A stretch of 24,001 nucleotides of DNA from Bacteroidales bacterium. GTDB taxonomy: Bacteria; Bacteroidota; Bacteroidia; Bacteroidales; JAADJA01. How positions within the stretch are numbered: the stretch's first letter is position 1; each line of letters starts with the position of its first letter. Where the stretch lies: NCBI GenBank assembly GCA_021106665.1, contig JAIOTR010000004.1:1-24001 (forward strand). Reading direction: 5' to 3'. Positions 10,001-17,255 of the stretch are shown here, piece after piece. Both the position numbers and the translations under genes were made by a program. The notes under the pieces were generated by a model that had not been told where the DNA came from, searched no databases, and worked only from the letters and a program-made list of their open reading frames with translations.

Positions 10001-11418
10001 TGCAGTGTAATAAACCCTAATTTGCTATTGAAGGAATATTCATTTTGATTTAATTTTCTGGCCAGTTCTATTTTTTCAAAATCTTCACCTTGTACAAATT
10101 GTTCATTCAATAAATAATTGCTTACTTTATTTATGTCTCTCATTTCAGAAAGCTCGAGGATTGAAAATAGGTTATTGGCATTGTTATCTGGAAGTGGTGC
10201 ATGAATATAATTATAATCAGGTAAGATTTTATTGCTATGAATTTTTTCATATTCACCAATATCTGTGAAAGCCACAATATTACGGTTTTGGGTTACAGCT
10301 GCTCCGATATTTGTTACCCATACTTCAATTTCAGTAATGTTTATTCCAGAAGTAATGATGGGTAAATCGGCATAGGCTTTTTCATAGTTATCACGGAAAT
10401 AATGAGCAATGAAGAAGTGTTTGTTCTCTTCATAATCATCGGCTTTTAAAAGAAAATCATTGGTTTGAGCGCCTCCCTGAACAGTAATGGTTGAGGTTTC
10501 ACTTTCTTGCTCGGAATAGAGTGCTGTAACTGTTGTTTTGCCAAATCTTAATTTGGTCTTTATGCCGAATAAACTTTGGCTTCCTGTAATTAACGAACTG
10601 TTGAGGGGAAGACTTACATCACCGGCCTCAATTAATTGAATGATTTCGTCTTCGTCGCCTTCATAACTAAGATTAAGTTTGTTTTCAAAATCAAAGGTAG
10701 CCTCGGTGTTATAATTGGTTTTGAATTCAATTTTATCTCCGATTTTAGCTACTACATTCATTTGAATCTTTTCCTGGAAGTCGAAATTAACCTGGCTTCT
10801 TTGGTTTACATCAAGGGTAGGGTCATCCCTGGTATTACCAATTACCTGAAAAATTAATTCCACACTACCTGAAGGGCGAATATCAATGGTGTGGCCTCCA
10901 AAAATTTTATCGAATGCTTTACCTCCGATATAAATGGAGGGGATGATCCCACTCCTGGTGCCTACACCGGCAGCCTTGGCTCTTTCTCGCCAATATTCCT
11001 GAACTGAGTTTTCAAGATCGTACTCCCTGTACTCCTCAAGCGACATATAAGTGGGAGACCTGTAATCCAACTCTCCCATTTTATGTTTCATGATATACTG
11101 ACCGGTTTCCGGATCATATTCAACCTCAGTTTCTAAATTTGAAGGGGATTTTAAGAAAAGGGGATTTGTATTATCATTACCTGTATATGGAAATTGTTCT
11201 TCTTCGGTTGGGTAGGGAAGGTTGAGGTGTTGGGTAGTGTCATCACCTGTAATTGAGTCGGGAGGGAATAAAAATTTGTTCACTTTGTAATGATTATCTG
11301 CCATGTGCCATCCAGTTCGGGTGTTTCCCCAGGCAATGGAACAAATAAACATCAATAAAGTGAAGAGTAAACTATATCTTACAATCCGCTCCAAATAAAA
11401 AGTCTTTTCTAAAATCAA
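4042..11418 (-). CDS. sprA: SprA, type IX secretion outer-membrane translocon
   Basis: A 2458-residue protein, close to the usual 2300-2500 residues of SprA, the giant single-chain outer-membrane beta-barrel that forms the T9SS pore and is needed for export of adhesins and enzymes and for gliding where present. An N-terminal signal peptide is visible (hydrophobic core about 14-30). Family-typical stretches include the EYREYDLENSVQEYWRERA region and GIIPSIYIGGKAFDKIFGG (about 125-173), the NYRNYRGDDLDIDDTYSS region, and FERIG/NSPPRK-type segments near the C-terminus. Repeated amphipathic strands run throughout, ending in SGGISLRFSLAQ. An EF-hand-like acidic loop (DLDGDGFDDE, 1854-1863) and a Lys/Arg-rich insert (about 1962-1993) stand out. 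No frameshift or stop interrupts it. It lies 71 bases downstream of ruvA on the same strand, with no clear promoter box between, so read-through from ruvA is plausible. No other T9SS core gene is in the window. Confidence 0.97.
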   Translation of the reverse strand: MILEKTFYLERIVRYSLLFTLLMFICSIAWGNTRTGWHMADNHYKVNKFLFPPDSITGDDTTQHLNLPYPTEEEQFPYTGNDNTNPLFLKSPSNLETEVEYDPETGQYIMKHKMGELDYRSPTYMSLEEYREYDLENSVQEYWRERAKAAGVGTRSGIIPSIYIGGKAFDKIFGGHTIDIRPSGSVELIFQVIGNTRDDPTLDVNQRSQVNFDFQEKIQMNVVAKIGDKIEFKTNYNTEATFDFENKLNLSYEGDEDEIIQLIEAGDVSLPLNSSLITGSQSLFGIKTKLRFGKTTVTALYSEQESETSTITVQGGAQTNDFLLKADDYEENKHFFIAHYFRDNYEKAYADLPIITSGINITEIEVWVTNIGAAVTQNRNIVAFTDIGEYEKIHSNKILPDYNYIHAPLPDNNANNLFSILELSEMRDINKVSNYLLNEQFVQGEDFEKIELARKLNQNEYSFNSKLGFITLHSTLNSDQTLAVAFQFQNIGDTTIFQVGEFSDEGITGQNCLMVKLLKSTYVNIRSPIWDLMMKNVYALNAYQVNRDDFTLNILYSGDETGVPTGYFEEGPFNGDPLINVFNLDNLDALGNPLPHGDGVFDFLDNAATQGGTINSSNGRIFFTVLEPFGSYLREKFGEEYENLADKYCYDSLYTLTKTGAQQYAEKNKFLISGYYKSQSGSEISLNALNVPQGSVTVTAGGTPLIENVDYTVDYTLGRVRIINEGILNSGTPINISMESNTLFSIQTKRLMGAHIDYDFSKDFHIGGTILNLHERPLTQKVNYGDDPISNTIWGLDYSYQTESRFITKLVDKLPFISTSAPSNIAIDGEFAHFLPGHSRAVGGEGVSYIDDFEGTVSTIDLRGYTSWYLASTPQFQNDLFPEANIYGDKSSIAYGFNRAKVAWYVVDPSVFYDRNSSLRPPNITNDELSNNYVRQILEKEVFPNKEIAQGTPTNIGVFNMAYYPSDRGPYNYDSWPTGISDGIKEDGTLATPDSRWGGIMREITTPDFEASNIEYIEFWMMDPFAEGSPNTTSSGGELYFNLGDISEDILKDSRKSYEHGLPISENFDETDIINTVWGRIPNKLDLVQSFSNEPGARDYQDVGYDGLRDDDERNYFTEFSEYDSAYYYLDNLKTLYGENSTVYGIANADPSGDNYRNYRGDDLDIDDTYSSVLRRYKEYNGPDGNSPENVDGGVYEGNTRKPNVEDLNNDNTLSEGERYFQYRIILKPSEMKVGENYITDIQEGEADLANGETTTVNWYQFKIPVKTPDKIVGNITDFRSIRFMRMFLKEFSEPVVLRFATLDLVRGEWRRYPPSDEMLEPNVYLTSSQLNAKSFDLSAVNIEENGKREPINYVEPPGIEREVNIGTTNLTRMNEQSMVMRVCDLADGDAAAAYKTAEFDFRQFKKLKMFVHAEKSKEDDVLKQGDLTIFIRLGSDFTQNYYEYEIPLKPTEWNDASTPEKIWPEENEFNIDLKQLANVKLERNTAMRQAGSDIQLNSPYYYYAHDGTHRITVRGSPTLSDVKAMMIGIRNPVKSALNPEDDGTTKCAEIWVNELRLTDFNKQGGWATTGRVAMNLADLGNLVVSGTYSSPWFASLDKKITEIQLDAMSQFDIATNLELGKFFPEKAGVRIPMHFDYSQVRIKPKFNPLDPDLELDEVLDSYEIKDQRDSIKALTIDYTRRKNINFMNVRKDRVGAQKKSRIYDVENFDLSYSFSEVYHRNVDIEYDVEQNHMGGIGYNFNTNPKNVKPFEKIGFISKTKALQFLKDFNFYFLPKMFSFRTDMNRMYNEKKLRNKSFGNVITNATYNKTWDWNRIYDLKFDLAQSLTFSFNAVANSYIDEYPESNKILWDKGDLDGDGFDDEITPDQKQQKVKDEIFNGGTKSRYTQMASFNYNLPINKLPLLDWVTATAGYNVSYNWTAPPKAMKALGNTISNNVNWNINGNADLNKLYNKLDFLKKINSPPRKRSGKKGQKKQAKNPDDTTKVTKPKVNYGKIAYETVLKLLMSVKKVSFQYSQNQGTSLPGFMPEATILGNDWNKNAPGFKFIFGAQPESPEYFNKEGWLSQDYRLNTSYMQMANKNLSFRVSIEPFRDLKIDLTADRTYAQNYQTLYVYDTIDGKFIENSAMQMGSFSMTYITWGTAFGGSLEDEKSEYFENMKDYRYDIANRIANDDPRDIAVNDSTGFPEGYGPTSQLVLLPSFVAAYSNKSPESVSLDAFPTIPLPNWRISYNGLSKVTFLQGIFKTVTLNHAYNSSYNIGSFTTSINFLPDTINGLVVPTRKNPNNGDYYPEYDFAVVTIMEQFSPLINIDMTFQNSLLAKFEMKKSRNLSMSFANNQLTEVSSDEFIIGLGFRFKEVPINLSRLTGGKGKTFKSDLNIKANFSIRNNKTVLRNIDSDINQVSAGQKVTGINASIDYMLSKSLTLRLFYDKITTNPFLPSQYRNSTWSGGISLRFSLAQ

Positions 11419-11489
11419 AAAACTTTGAAAAACTCAACTAATTCTAATGTTAACAGTTTTTCAAAGTATATAGTTAACCACCAAAAGTT

Positions 11490-12089
11490 TTACAATATTT
11501 TTAATGCCTCTTTAATCAGTATTTCAACAGGAAGGTCTGCTCCTTCTTTTTCCAAAACTTTGCTTAAAGCCCTATCTGCCGCCGGTTTATTAAATCCTAA
11601 AACGGTTAATCCTGATAACGCTTCTTCTTTATTAGTATTGTGTTCAACACCAACAAAATCATGCGATATTTTTCCTTTTTCCAATTTGTCTTTCAAATCA
11701 ATAATAATTCGTTGAGCCGACTTTGCTCCAATGCCTTTAACTGATTGTAAAACTGCCGGATTATTTCCAACTATGGCAGCGTACAATTTTTCGGTTGCAA
11801 GAGATGATAACATCAATAAAGCAGTGCTTTGACCAACTCCCGATACCGATATCAATTGCAGGAAAAATTCCCGTTCCTGCTCATCAGCAAAACCAAATAA
11901 TACAAACCCAACCGGGGTCGTAGCCTCATTTTTTATGGCGAAATGAGTGAATAATTTAAAGTGTCCTTTGTCTTTTAATTTTGTAAATGTATTGAGCGAA
12001 ATATTAATCATATACCCAATACCCTGACAATCGATCACGACATATGCAGGATTCTTCTCAATCAGTTTTCCCTCTATATATGAATACAT
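11490..12089 (-). CDS. ruvA: Holliday junction branch migration protein RuvA
   Basis: A 199-residue RuvA, which binds four-way DNA junctions as a tetramer and loads the RuvB motor during recombination repair. The N-terminal OB-fold starts with MYSYIEGKL and ends with the typical GFADEQEREFF (about 66-76). Two helix-hairpin-helix motifs follow, VSGVGQSTA (82-90) and VKGIGAKSAQRI (117-128). The C-terminal RuvB-contacting domain (about 150-199) includes EEALSGLTVLGF. Length and domain order are normal. The gene is divergent from maeB and upstream of sprA; ruvB and ruvC are not here. Confidence 0.97.
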   Translation of the reverse strand: MYSYIEGKLIEKNPAYVVIDCQGIGYMINISLNTFTKLKDKGHFKLFTHFAIKNEATTPVGFVLFGFADEQEREFFLQLISVSGVGQSTALLMLSSLATEKLYAAIVGNNPAVLQSVKGIGAKSAQRIIIDLKDKLEKGKISHDFVGVEHNTNKEEALSGLTVLGFNKPAADRALSKVLEKEGADLPVEILIKEALKIL

Positions 12090-12255
12090 TAGCTGAAATG
12101 ATTAAAAGTTATAGCTAACTAAGCTAGTTCAAAAAAATTGACTGCTAAAATATAAATTTAAATAAATACATGCTGGCTTTGAAGTATAATTTGTAAACAA
12201 TTTTTCATTGGAAAAAATAATAGTGAAATAGTAGTTTTTTAAAAGAACAAATTAT

Positions 12256-12263
12256 TAATTTTG
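12256..12263 (+). promoter_or_regulatory. Candidate -7 box for maeB (TAATTTTG)
   Basis: TAATTTTG matches TAnnTTTG and ends 37 bases before the maeB ATG at 12301. A T-run at 12235-12240 is at about the right distance for a degenerate -33 element but lacks the G. Confidence 0.4.
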
Positions 12264-12300
12264 CCGCTTGTTAATTAATTCACAATAAAAATATTTTTCG

Positions 12301-14595
12301 ATGGATACTTTATTCAGAAAAGACGCTTTTAATTATCATTCAAAAGGGAGACCCGGTAAAATTGAAGTTGTTCCCACTAAACCTTATTCAACCCAAAGGG
12401 ATCTGTCATTAGCCTATACACCAGGGGTGGCTGATCCATGTCTTGCTATCAAAGACAATCGGGATGATGTTTATAAATACACTGCCAAAGGAAACCTGGT
12501 AGCCGTTATTTCAAATGGAACGGCTGTTTTGGGTTTGGGAGACATCGGGCCGGAGGCAGGTAAACCTGTTATGGAAGGAAAGGGTTTGCTTTTTAAGGTT
12601 TTTGCAGATATTGATGTATTTGATATTGAAGTAAACGAAAAAGATATTGATAAGTTTGTTGATACAGTGGTTGCTATTGCTCCGACTTTTGGTGGTATCA
12701 ACCTTGAAGATATTAAAGCGCCTGAATGTTTTGCCATTGAGGATAAAATAAAAGCAGCAGTTGATATTCCTGTAATGCATGACGATCAGCACGGAACAGC
12801 AATCATAACATCTGCAGGTTTGCTCAATGCATTAGAAATTAATGGGAAGAAAATTGATAAAATAAAAATTGTTGTAAATGGTGCTGGCGCATCTGCAGTT
12901 TCCTGCACTAAGTTGTATATGAAATTGGGTGTAAAGCCTGAGAATATCACAATGGTTGATAGCAAGGGTGTAATACATAAAGACAGGACAGATTTAAATG
13001 AAATAAAAAAACAGTTTGCTACAAGCAAACCTGTTCATACACTCGAAGAAGCGGTAAAAGGGGCTGATATGTTTCTGGGATTATCAGTTGCCGGCGCACT
13101 GAAAAAAGAATGGCTGAAAGAAATGGCTGATAATCCCATAGTTTTTGCACTTGCAAATCCTGTTCCTGAAATTCTTCCGGAAGAAGCATTTTCTGTGAGG
13201 GATGATATAATCATGGCAACCGGACGGTCAGACTATCCTAATCAAATTAATAATGTTCTTGGATTTCCATTTATTTTCCGAGGTGCACTTGATGCTAAAG
13301 CAACAACCATTAACGATGAAATGAAACTTGCGGCATCAATGGCTCTGGCTGAACTTGCTAAATTGCCTGTGCCTGAGGAGGTAAATATTGCTTTTCAGAC
13401 CCAAAACCTAAAATTTGGAAAAGATTATATCATTCCCAAACCAACAGATCCAAGGTTAATAGTTCATGTTGCACCGGCTGTTGCCAGGGCAGCAATGGAG
13501 TCGGGTGTGGCAAGAAATCCAATAAAAAATTGGGATAAATACAGTGAAGAACTTAACAAAAGATTGGGGATCTCCAATCCTTTGATAAGACAGATAAAAT
13601 CCAGCGTAAAACGTGATCCGAAACGTGTTGTTTTTGCTGAGGCTGAAAATTATAAAATGCTGAAAGCCGCTGAAATTGTGATGAATGAAAAGCTTGCTGA
13701 GCCGGTTCTTTTGGGCAGTCATGATACCATAAAAGAATTGATAGAAATTAATGATTTGGAACTGGAGGGAGTGGAAATTATTGATCCGAAATCGAAGAAA
13801 GAAAAACAAAGGAGACAAAAATTTGCAGAATTGTACTGGAAAAAAAGGCAGCGCAAAGGAGTAACAATGACATCTGCACAAGATGCTATGTTACATCGTA
13901 ATTATTTTAGCCCGATGCTTGTAGAAAGCGGACATGCAGATGCAATGATATCCGGCCTCACACGGAATTATCCTGATACATTACGACCTGCCATTGAAAT
14001 AATCGGTAAAAAGGAAGGCGCAAATATCGTGTCGGGAATGTATATAATTAATACAAAGGAAGGATCCTTCTTCCTTTCTGATTGTACAGTAAATAAAAAT
14101 CCTACAGTAGAAGAAATGGTTGAAATTACTTTGCAAACTTCATTTGCTGTTGAGCAATTTAAAATCAAACCACGAATAGCATTTGTTTCCTATTCTAATT
14201 TCGGATCGAATGATGGCGCTATCCCGCAAAAGCAAAGGGAAGCTGTATCTATCCTTCACAGGGATTATCCTGATTTAATTGTTGATGGAGAGATGCAGGT
14301 AAATGTAGCATTAGATGAGGAGATTTTAAGTGAAAGCTTTCCATTTTCGAAATTAGCAGGAGGGAAGGCAAATACACTTATTTTTCCTTATTTAACAGCG
14401 GGGAATATAGCTTACAAACTTCTTCAAACTATGAGTAAATTTGAAGTTATCGGACCGGTAATTAATGGATTATGTAAATCTGTTCATGTACTCCAAATTG
14501 GTTCCAGCGTTCCGGAGATTGTAAATATGGTGTTGATTGCTGTTATGGATGCGCAGTGTGCCGAGAAGAGAGCCAAGAATAACGGATGTAAATAG
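12301..14595 (+). CDS. maeB: NADP-dependent malic enzyme with C-terminal phosphotransacetylase-like domain
   Basis: A 764-residue MaeB-type protein that oxidatively decarboxylates malate to pyruvate, producing NADPH in the cytoplasm. The malic N-terminal domain covers about 1-160 with Tyr39 (LAYTPGVA), Lys94 (MEGKG) and metal ligands in NLEDI (Glu136, Asp137) and HDDQHGTA (160-167). The nucleotide-binding domain follows (about 165-420) with GAGASA at 194-199. The remaining third (about 430-760) is a phosphate acetyltransferase-like domain with motifs such as GLTRNYPDTLRPA. In known MaeB proteins it is catalytically silent and serves regulation by acetyl-CoA and oligomerisation. The full two-module length is normal. 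The gene is divergent from ruvA (211-base gap) and converges on ygeW with only 39 bases between stop codons and no obvious hairpin there. Confidence 0.96.
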   Translation: MDTLFRKDAFNYHSKGRPGKIEVVPTKPYSTQRDLSLAYTPGVADPCLAIKDNRDDVYKYTAKGNLVAVISNGTAVLGLGDIGPEAGKPVMEGKGLLFKVFADIDVFDIEVNEKDIDKFVDTVVAIAPTFGGINLEDIKAPECFAIEDKIKAAVDIPVMHDDQHGTAIITSAGLLNALEINGKKIDKIKIVVNGAGASAVSCTKLYMKLGVKPENITMVDSKGVIHKDRTDLNEIKKQFATSKPVHTLEEAVKGADMFLGLSVAGALKKEWLKEMADNPIVFALANPVPEILPEEAFSVRDDIIMATGRSDYPNQINNVLGFPFIFRGALDAKATTINDEMKLAASMALAELAKLPVPEEVNIAFQTQNLKFGKDYIIPKPTDPRLIVHVAPAVARAAMESGVARNPIKNWDKYSEELNKRLGISNPLIRQIKSSVKRDPKRVVFAEAENYKMLKAAEIVMNEKLAEPVLLGSHDTIKELIEINDLELEGVEIIDPKSKKEKQRRQKFAELYWKKRQRKGVTMTSAQDAMLHRNYFSPMLVESGHADAMISGLTRNYPDTLRPAIEIIGKKEGANIVSGMYIINTKEGSFFLSDCTVNKNPTVEEMVEITLQTSFAVEQFKIKPRIAFVSYSNFGSNDGAIPQKQREAVSILHRDYPDLIVDGEMQVNVALDEEILSESFPFSKLAGGKANTLIFPYLTAGNIAYKLLQTMSKFEVIGPVINGLCKSVHVLQIGSSVPEIVNMVLIAVMDAQCAEKRAKNNGCK

Positions 14596-14634
14596 CACAA
14601 TTTATACATCCTGATTTTCCCCTATTAATATATC

Positions 14635-15825
14635 TTATAACAACAGTCTTTTATTTTCACTGTTATTCAGCATTTGTTTGAGTAGCTCATCCGGATTTGC
14701 AAAGCGGTTATTTAAAATCATGGATGCGATGATATAAGGTTTGTAGCCGGCTTCCATATAAGTTTGGATCCTGTATTTCTCAAAAACTTCCCTTTGAACC
14801 TCTCCTTGCTCGCAGGAAATTCCCGAAATGTCAGCGGGCAGACAATGCATATAAAGAGCGCTTTTATCCTTGGTTAAATTCATCAACTTTTCTGTACATT
14901 CCCAATTTTTGTTTTTGGCATTGTGGTTTAATCCCTCCTCCTCAAGTTCTGAAATTTTATTGTGATCATTATTTTTCACTAATTCAGATTTTGCTTGCAT
15001 AATATGCAAGGGCGCCCAGCTTTTAGGATAAACTACATCAGCATTTTCGAAAGCTTCTTCCATTGAATCAACAATTTTGAATGATCCTTCAGACTGTTTT
15101 GATTGGATATTTGCTTTATCAATTACTTCGGGCAATAGTTCATACCCATCCGGATGGGCCAAATGTACATCCATTCCAAAACGTGTCATTAATCCAATAA
15201 TACCCTGTGGAACCGATAATGGTTTTCCATAGCTAGGTGAGTAAGCCCATGACATCGCAATTTTTTTCCCATGTAATGCTTCCAATGAACCAAAATGGTT
15301 TTTCAGATGGAGTAAATCTGATAAGCTTTGTGTTGGATGATCAATATCGCACTGCAAGTTTATGATTCCGGGGCGTTGTTCTAAAACTCCGTTTTCAAAT
15401 CCATCATCCAGGGCTTCACCAAATTTTCGCATGTAGTCATTTCCGATCCCGATATATTTATCATCTCTGATTCCAACGATATCTGTAAAAAAGGAGATCA
15501 TATTTGCTGTTTCCCTCAATGTTTCACCATGTCCGACTTGCGATTTCGATTCATCAAAATCCTGAACAGTTAATCCAAGTAAGTTGGCAGCTGATGCAAA
15601 TGAAAATCTTGTTCGTGTAGATTGATCCCTGAAAATTGAAACAGCCAATCCTGAATCAAAACATTTTGAGGAAATATTTGATTTCCTTAAAGATTTTAAA
15701 ACCTCAGCTATTTTTATGATTTGAAAGATATCATCATCCGATTTTTCCCAAGTGAGTAAAAAGTCTTTTTGGAATAGGTTTGAATTTAAATTCGATATTT
15801 CTTCAATGATTTGCTGAATAGCCAT
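14635..15825 (-). CDS. ygeW: YgeW family carbamoyltransferase-like protein
   Basis: A 396-residue protein of the aspartate/ornithine carbamoyltransferase superfamily. The carbamoyl-phosphate loop STRTR (69-73), the HPTQ motif (163-166) and HCLP (327-330) are all present, so the carbamoyl-phosphate site looks intact. GHGETLRETANMIS (98-111) matches the usual TARGET-like region. The length and the extended C-terminal half match YgeW, about 396 residues in E. coli, better than ornithine or acetylornithine carbamoyltransferases of about 310-340 residues. The natural substrate of YgeW is, to my knowledge, not firmly settled; the family is associated with purine/ureide and selenium-linked catabolic clusters. 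The gene starts 31 bases after the ygeY stop, so the two form an operon. The ATG at 15825 gives the expected N-terminus. N-acetyl- or N-succinylornithine carbamoyltransferase is the main alternative but fits poorly by length and partner gene. Confidence 0.83.
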   Translation of the reverse strand: MAIQQIIEEISNLNSNLFQKDFLLTWEKSDDDIFQIIKIAEVLKSLRKSNISSKCFDSGLAVSIFRDQSTRTRFSFASAANLLGLTVQDFDESKSQVGHGETLRETANMISFFTDIVGIRDDKYIGIGNDYMRKFGEALDDGFENGVLEQRPGIINLQCDIDHPTQSLSDLLHLKNHFGSLEALHGKKIAMSWAYSPSYGKPLSVPQGIIGLMTRFGMDVHLAHPDGYELLPEVIDKANIQSKQSEGSFKIVDSMEEAFENADVVYPKSWAPLHIMQAKSELVKNNDHNKISELEEEGLNHNAKNKNWECTEKLMNLTKDKSALYMHCLPADISGISCEQGEVQREVFEKYRIQTYMEAGYKPYIIASMILNNRFANPDELLKQMLNNSENKRLLL

Positions 15826-15856
15826 GTTATGTATTTTTGATTAGATGATTTATTGA

Positions 15857-17044
15857 TTAAATTGATAAAGCATAGGCTGCATAAAATGCAGATGCTACCT
15901 GTAAGTCTTGAATTGGAATTTTTTCATTTGGGGCATGAGCCATCACTTCATCACCTGGTCCAAATCCAATAATTGGGATATTATAAATACCATTGATAGT
16001 AACCCCATTGGTTGAAAAAGTCCATTTGTCAACTTTTGGAGGTTCATTAAAAAGTTCTTTGTAAGTGATAACTCCAGTAGTAATAACCGGATGATTTTCT
16101 TCCATTATCCATGTCGGATAATATTTCTCCATTCCATACATGTTTCCTGTAAAAGCTTCTTCTTCATAATAAGGGATCGAAATTTTGGGATCCAATCCTT
16201 GCAACGCCTCCTCCAATTCATGAATCGCTGATTTTTTTGTCTCACCCCAGGTAAGCCTTCTGTCAATGTGCAATTGAGCAAAATCAGCCACAGCACATAA
16301 TGAAGGACTATCCGATTTAATTTCAGAAATTGTTATAGAACCTTTACCCAGAAAATCATCATGTTTAAGGTTATAATTTAAATCTTTAATTCTTAAGGCA
16401 GCTTCAGAAGCCAGGTAAATAGCATTTTTACCCCGTTCAGGTGCCGAGCCGTGAGAAGAGATGCCTTGAAATGAAATCTGGATTTCCATCCTCCCCCTTT
16501 GTCCTCTGTAGATATTCAGATTAGTGGGTTCAGTAATTATGACTACATCTGGTTTTATCTTATCCTCCTCAATAATATATTTCCAGCACAATCCATCACA
16601 ATCTTCCTCCATAACGCTTCCAATAAAATAAATCGTCAGGTTATCAGGAATGCCAATTTCTTTTAAAATTTTGATGGATGTTAGCATGGAGGCCACTCCT
16701 CCCTTTTGATCTACACTCCCACGGCCATGAACGAAACCATTTTTAATTTCACCTGAAAAAGGATCAAAATCCCAATTATTCATATTCCCAACATCAACTG
16801 TGTCCATATGCCCGTCAATGGCTATAACTTTTGATCCGTTGCCCATTTTACCAATACAATTTCCAAGTCCGTCAATTATTACTTCGTCTGCTCCACATTC
16901 TTCCATAAGTTGCTTTAAAACTTTCTGAACTGACTTCTCATTGCAACTGAGCGATTCGATTCGTACTAGTTTTGAAAGATTCTCTGCGCTCAAATTAATA
17001 TACGCCTGTGATAATTCATTTGTTTTATTAAAAATATTCGCCAT
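15857..17044 (-). CDS. ygeY: YgeY family M20 metallohydrolase
   Basis: A 395-residue member of the M20 peptidase/ArgE/DapE superfamily, most like YgeY (described as a selenium-metabolism-linked hydrolase). The dinuclear metal and catalytic residues are visible: His79 and Asp81 (DGHMD), bridging Asp112 (GRGSVDQKGG), the Glu146-Glu147 pair, Glu172 (TEPT) and His370 (AHAPNE). The EEDCDGLCW and RGQRGRMEI motifs (about 146-154 and 179-188) and the SHGSAPERGKNAI segment are characteristic of YgeY and not of ArgE. It should hydrolyse an amide bond of a small acylated or carbamoylated amino compound; the exact substrate is unknown. It is the first gene of a two-gene operon with ygeW and has a candidate promoter box 23 bases upstream of its ATG. 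Acetylornithine deacetylase or succinyl-diaminopimelate desuccinylase are less likely alternatives. Confidence 0.85.
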   Translation of the reverse strand: MANIFNKTNELSQAYINLSAENLSKLVRIESLSCNEKSVQKVLKQLMEECGADEVIIDGLGNCIGKMGNGSKVIAIDGHMDTVDVGNMNNWDFDPFSGEIKNGFVHGRGSVDQKGGVASMLTSIKILKEIGIPDNLTIYFIGSVMEEDCDGLCWKYIIEEDKIKPDVVIITEPTNLNIYRGQRGRMEIQISFQGISSHGSAPERGKNAIYLASEAALRIKDLNYNLKHDDFLGKGSITISEIKSDSPSLCAVADFAQLHIDRRLTWGETKKSAIHELEEALQGLDPKISIPYYEEEAFTGNMYGMEKYYPTWIMEENHPVITTGVITYKELFNEPPKVDKWTFSTNGVTINGIYNIPIIGFGPGDEVMAHAPNEKIPIQDLQVASAFYAAYALSI

Positions 17045-17067
17045 TGTCTCTTTTTAATTTGTCCAAC

Positions 17068-17075
17068 CAAAAGTA
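17068..17075 (-). promoter_or_regulatory. Candidate promoter of ygeY-ygeW (TACTTTTG -7 box)
   Basis: On the minus strand TACTTTTG matches TAnnTTTG and lies 23 bases before the ygeY ATG. A TTG at 17094-17096 (minus strand) is 18 bases upstream, close to the -33 spacing. This is the best-supported promoter candidate in the window. Confidence 0.45.
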
Positions 17076-17255
17076 AAAAATTCCCTGATTGATCAACTTC
17101 ATTTTAGGAAACTTTAATTTTTTTTATTTTTTCTTAGGTAATATAAATTATATAGTATAATTTTATTGAAAATTATTGAAAGCAACTATTGATGTTTAAG
17201 GTAGTTAAATTAAAAAATAAAATAGTAGTTCTTTGAATTAGTTAGTTGGTTATAA

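Noticed and set aside
12117..12129. Inverted repeat AACTA-AGC-TAGTT between ruvA and maeB as an operator
   Set aside because: Five-base arms in AT-rich DNA are expected by chance, there is no second copy, and no regulator gene is nearby.
14596..14634. A terminator between the convergent maeB and ygeW genes
   Set aside because: The 39-base gap contains no inverted repeat that could form a stable stem; termination may depend on Rho or lie inside the coding ends.
17045..17255. AT-rich gap between ygeY and yigZ as a replication origin or small RNA gene
   Set aside because: No DnaA boxes, iterons or GC-rich folded segment are visible; the gap is long enough only for two divergent promoters.
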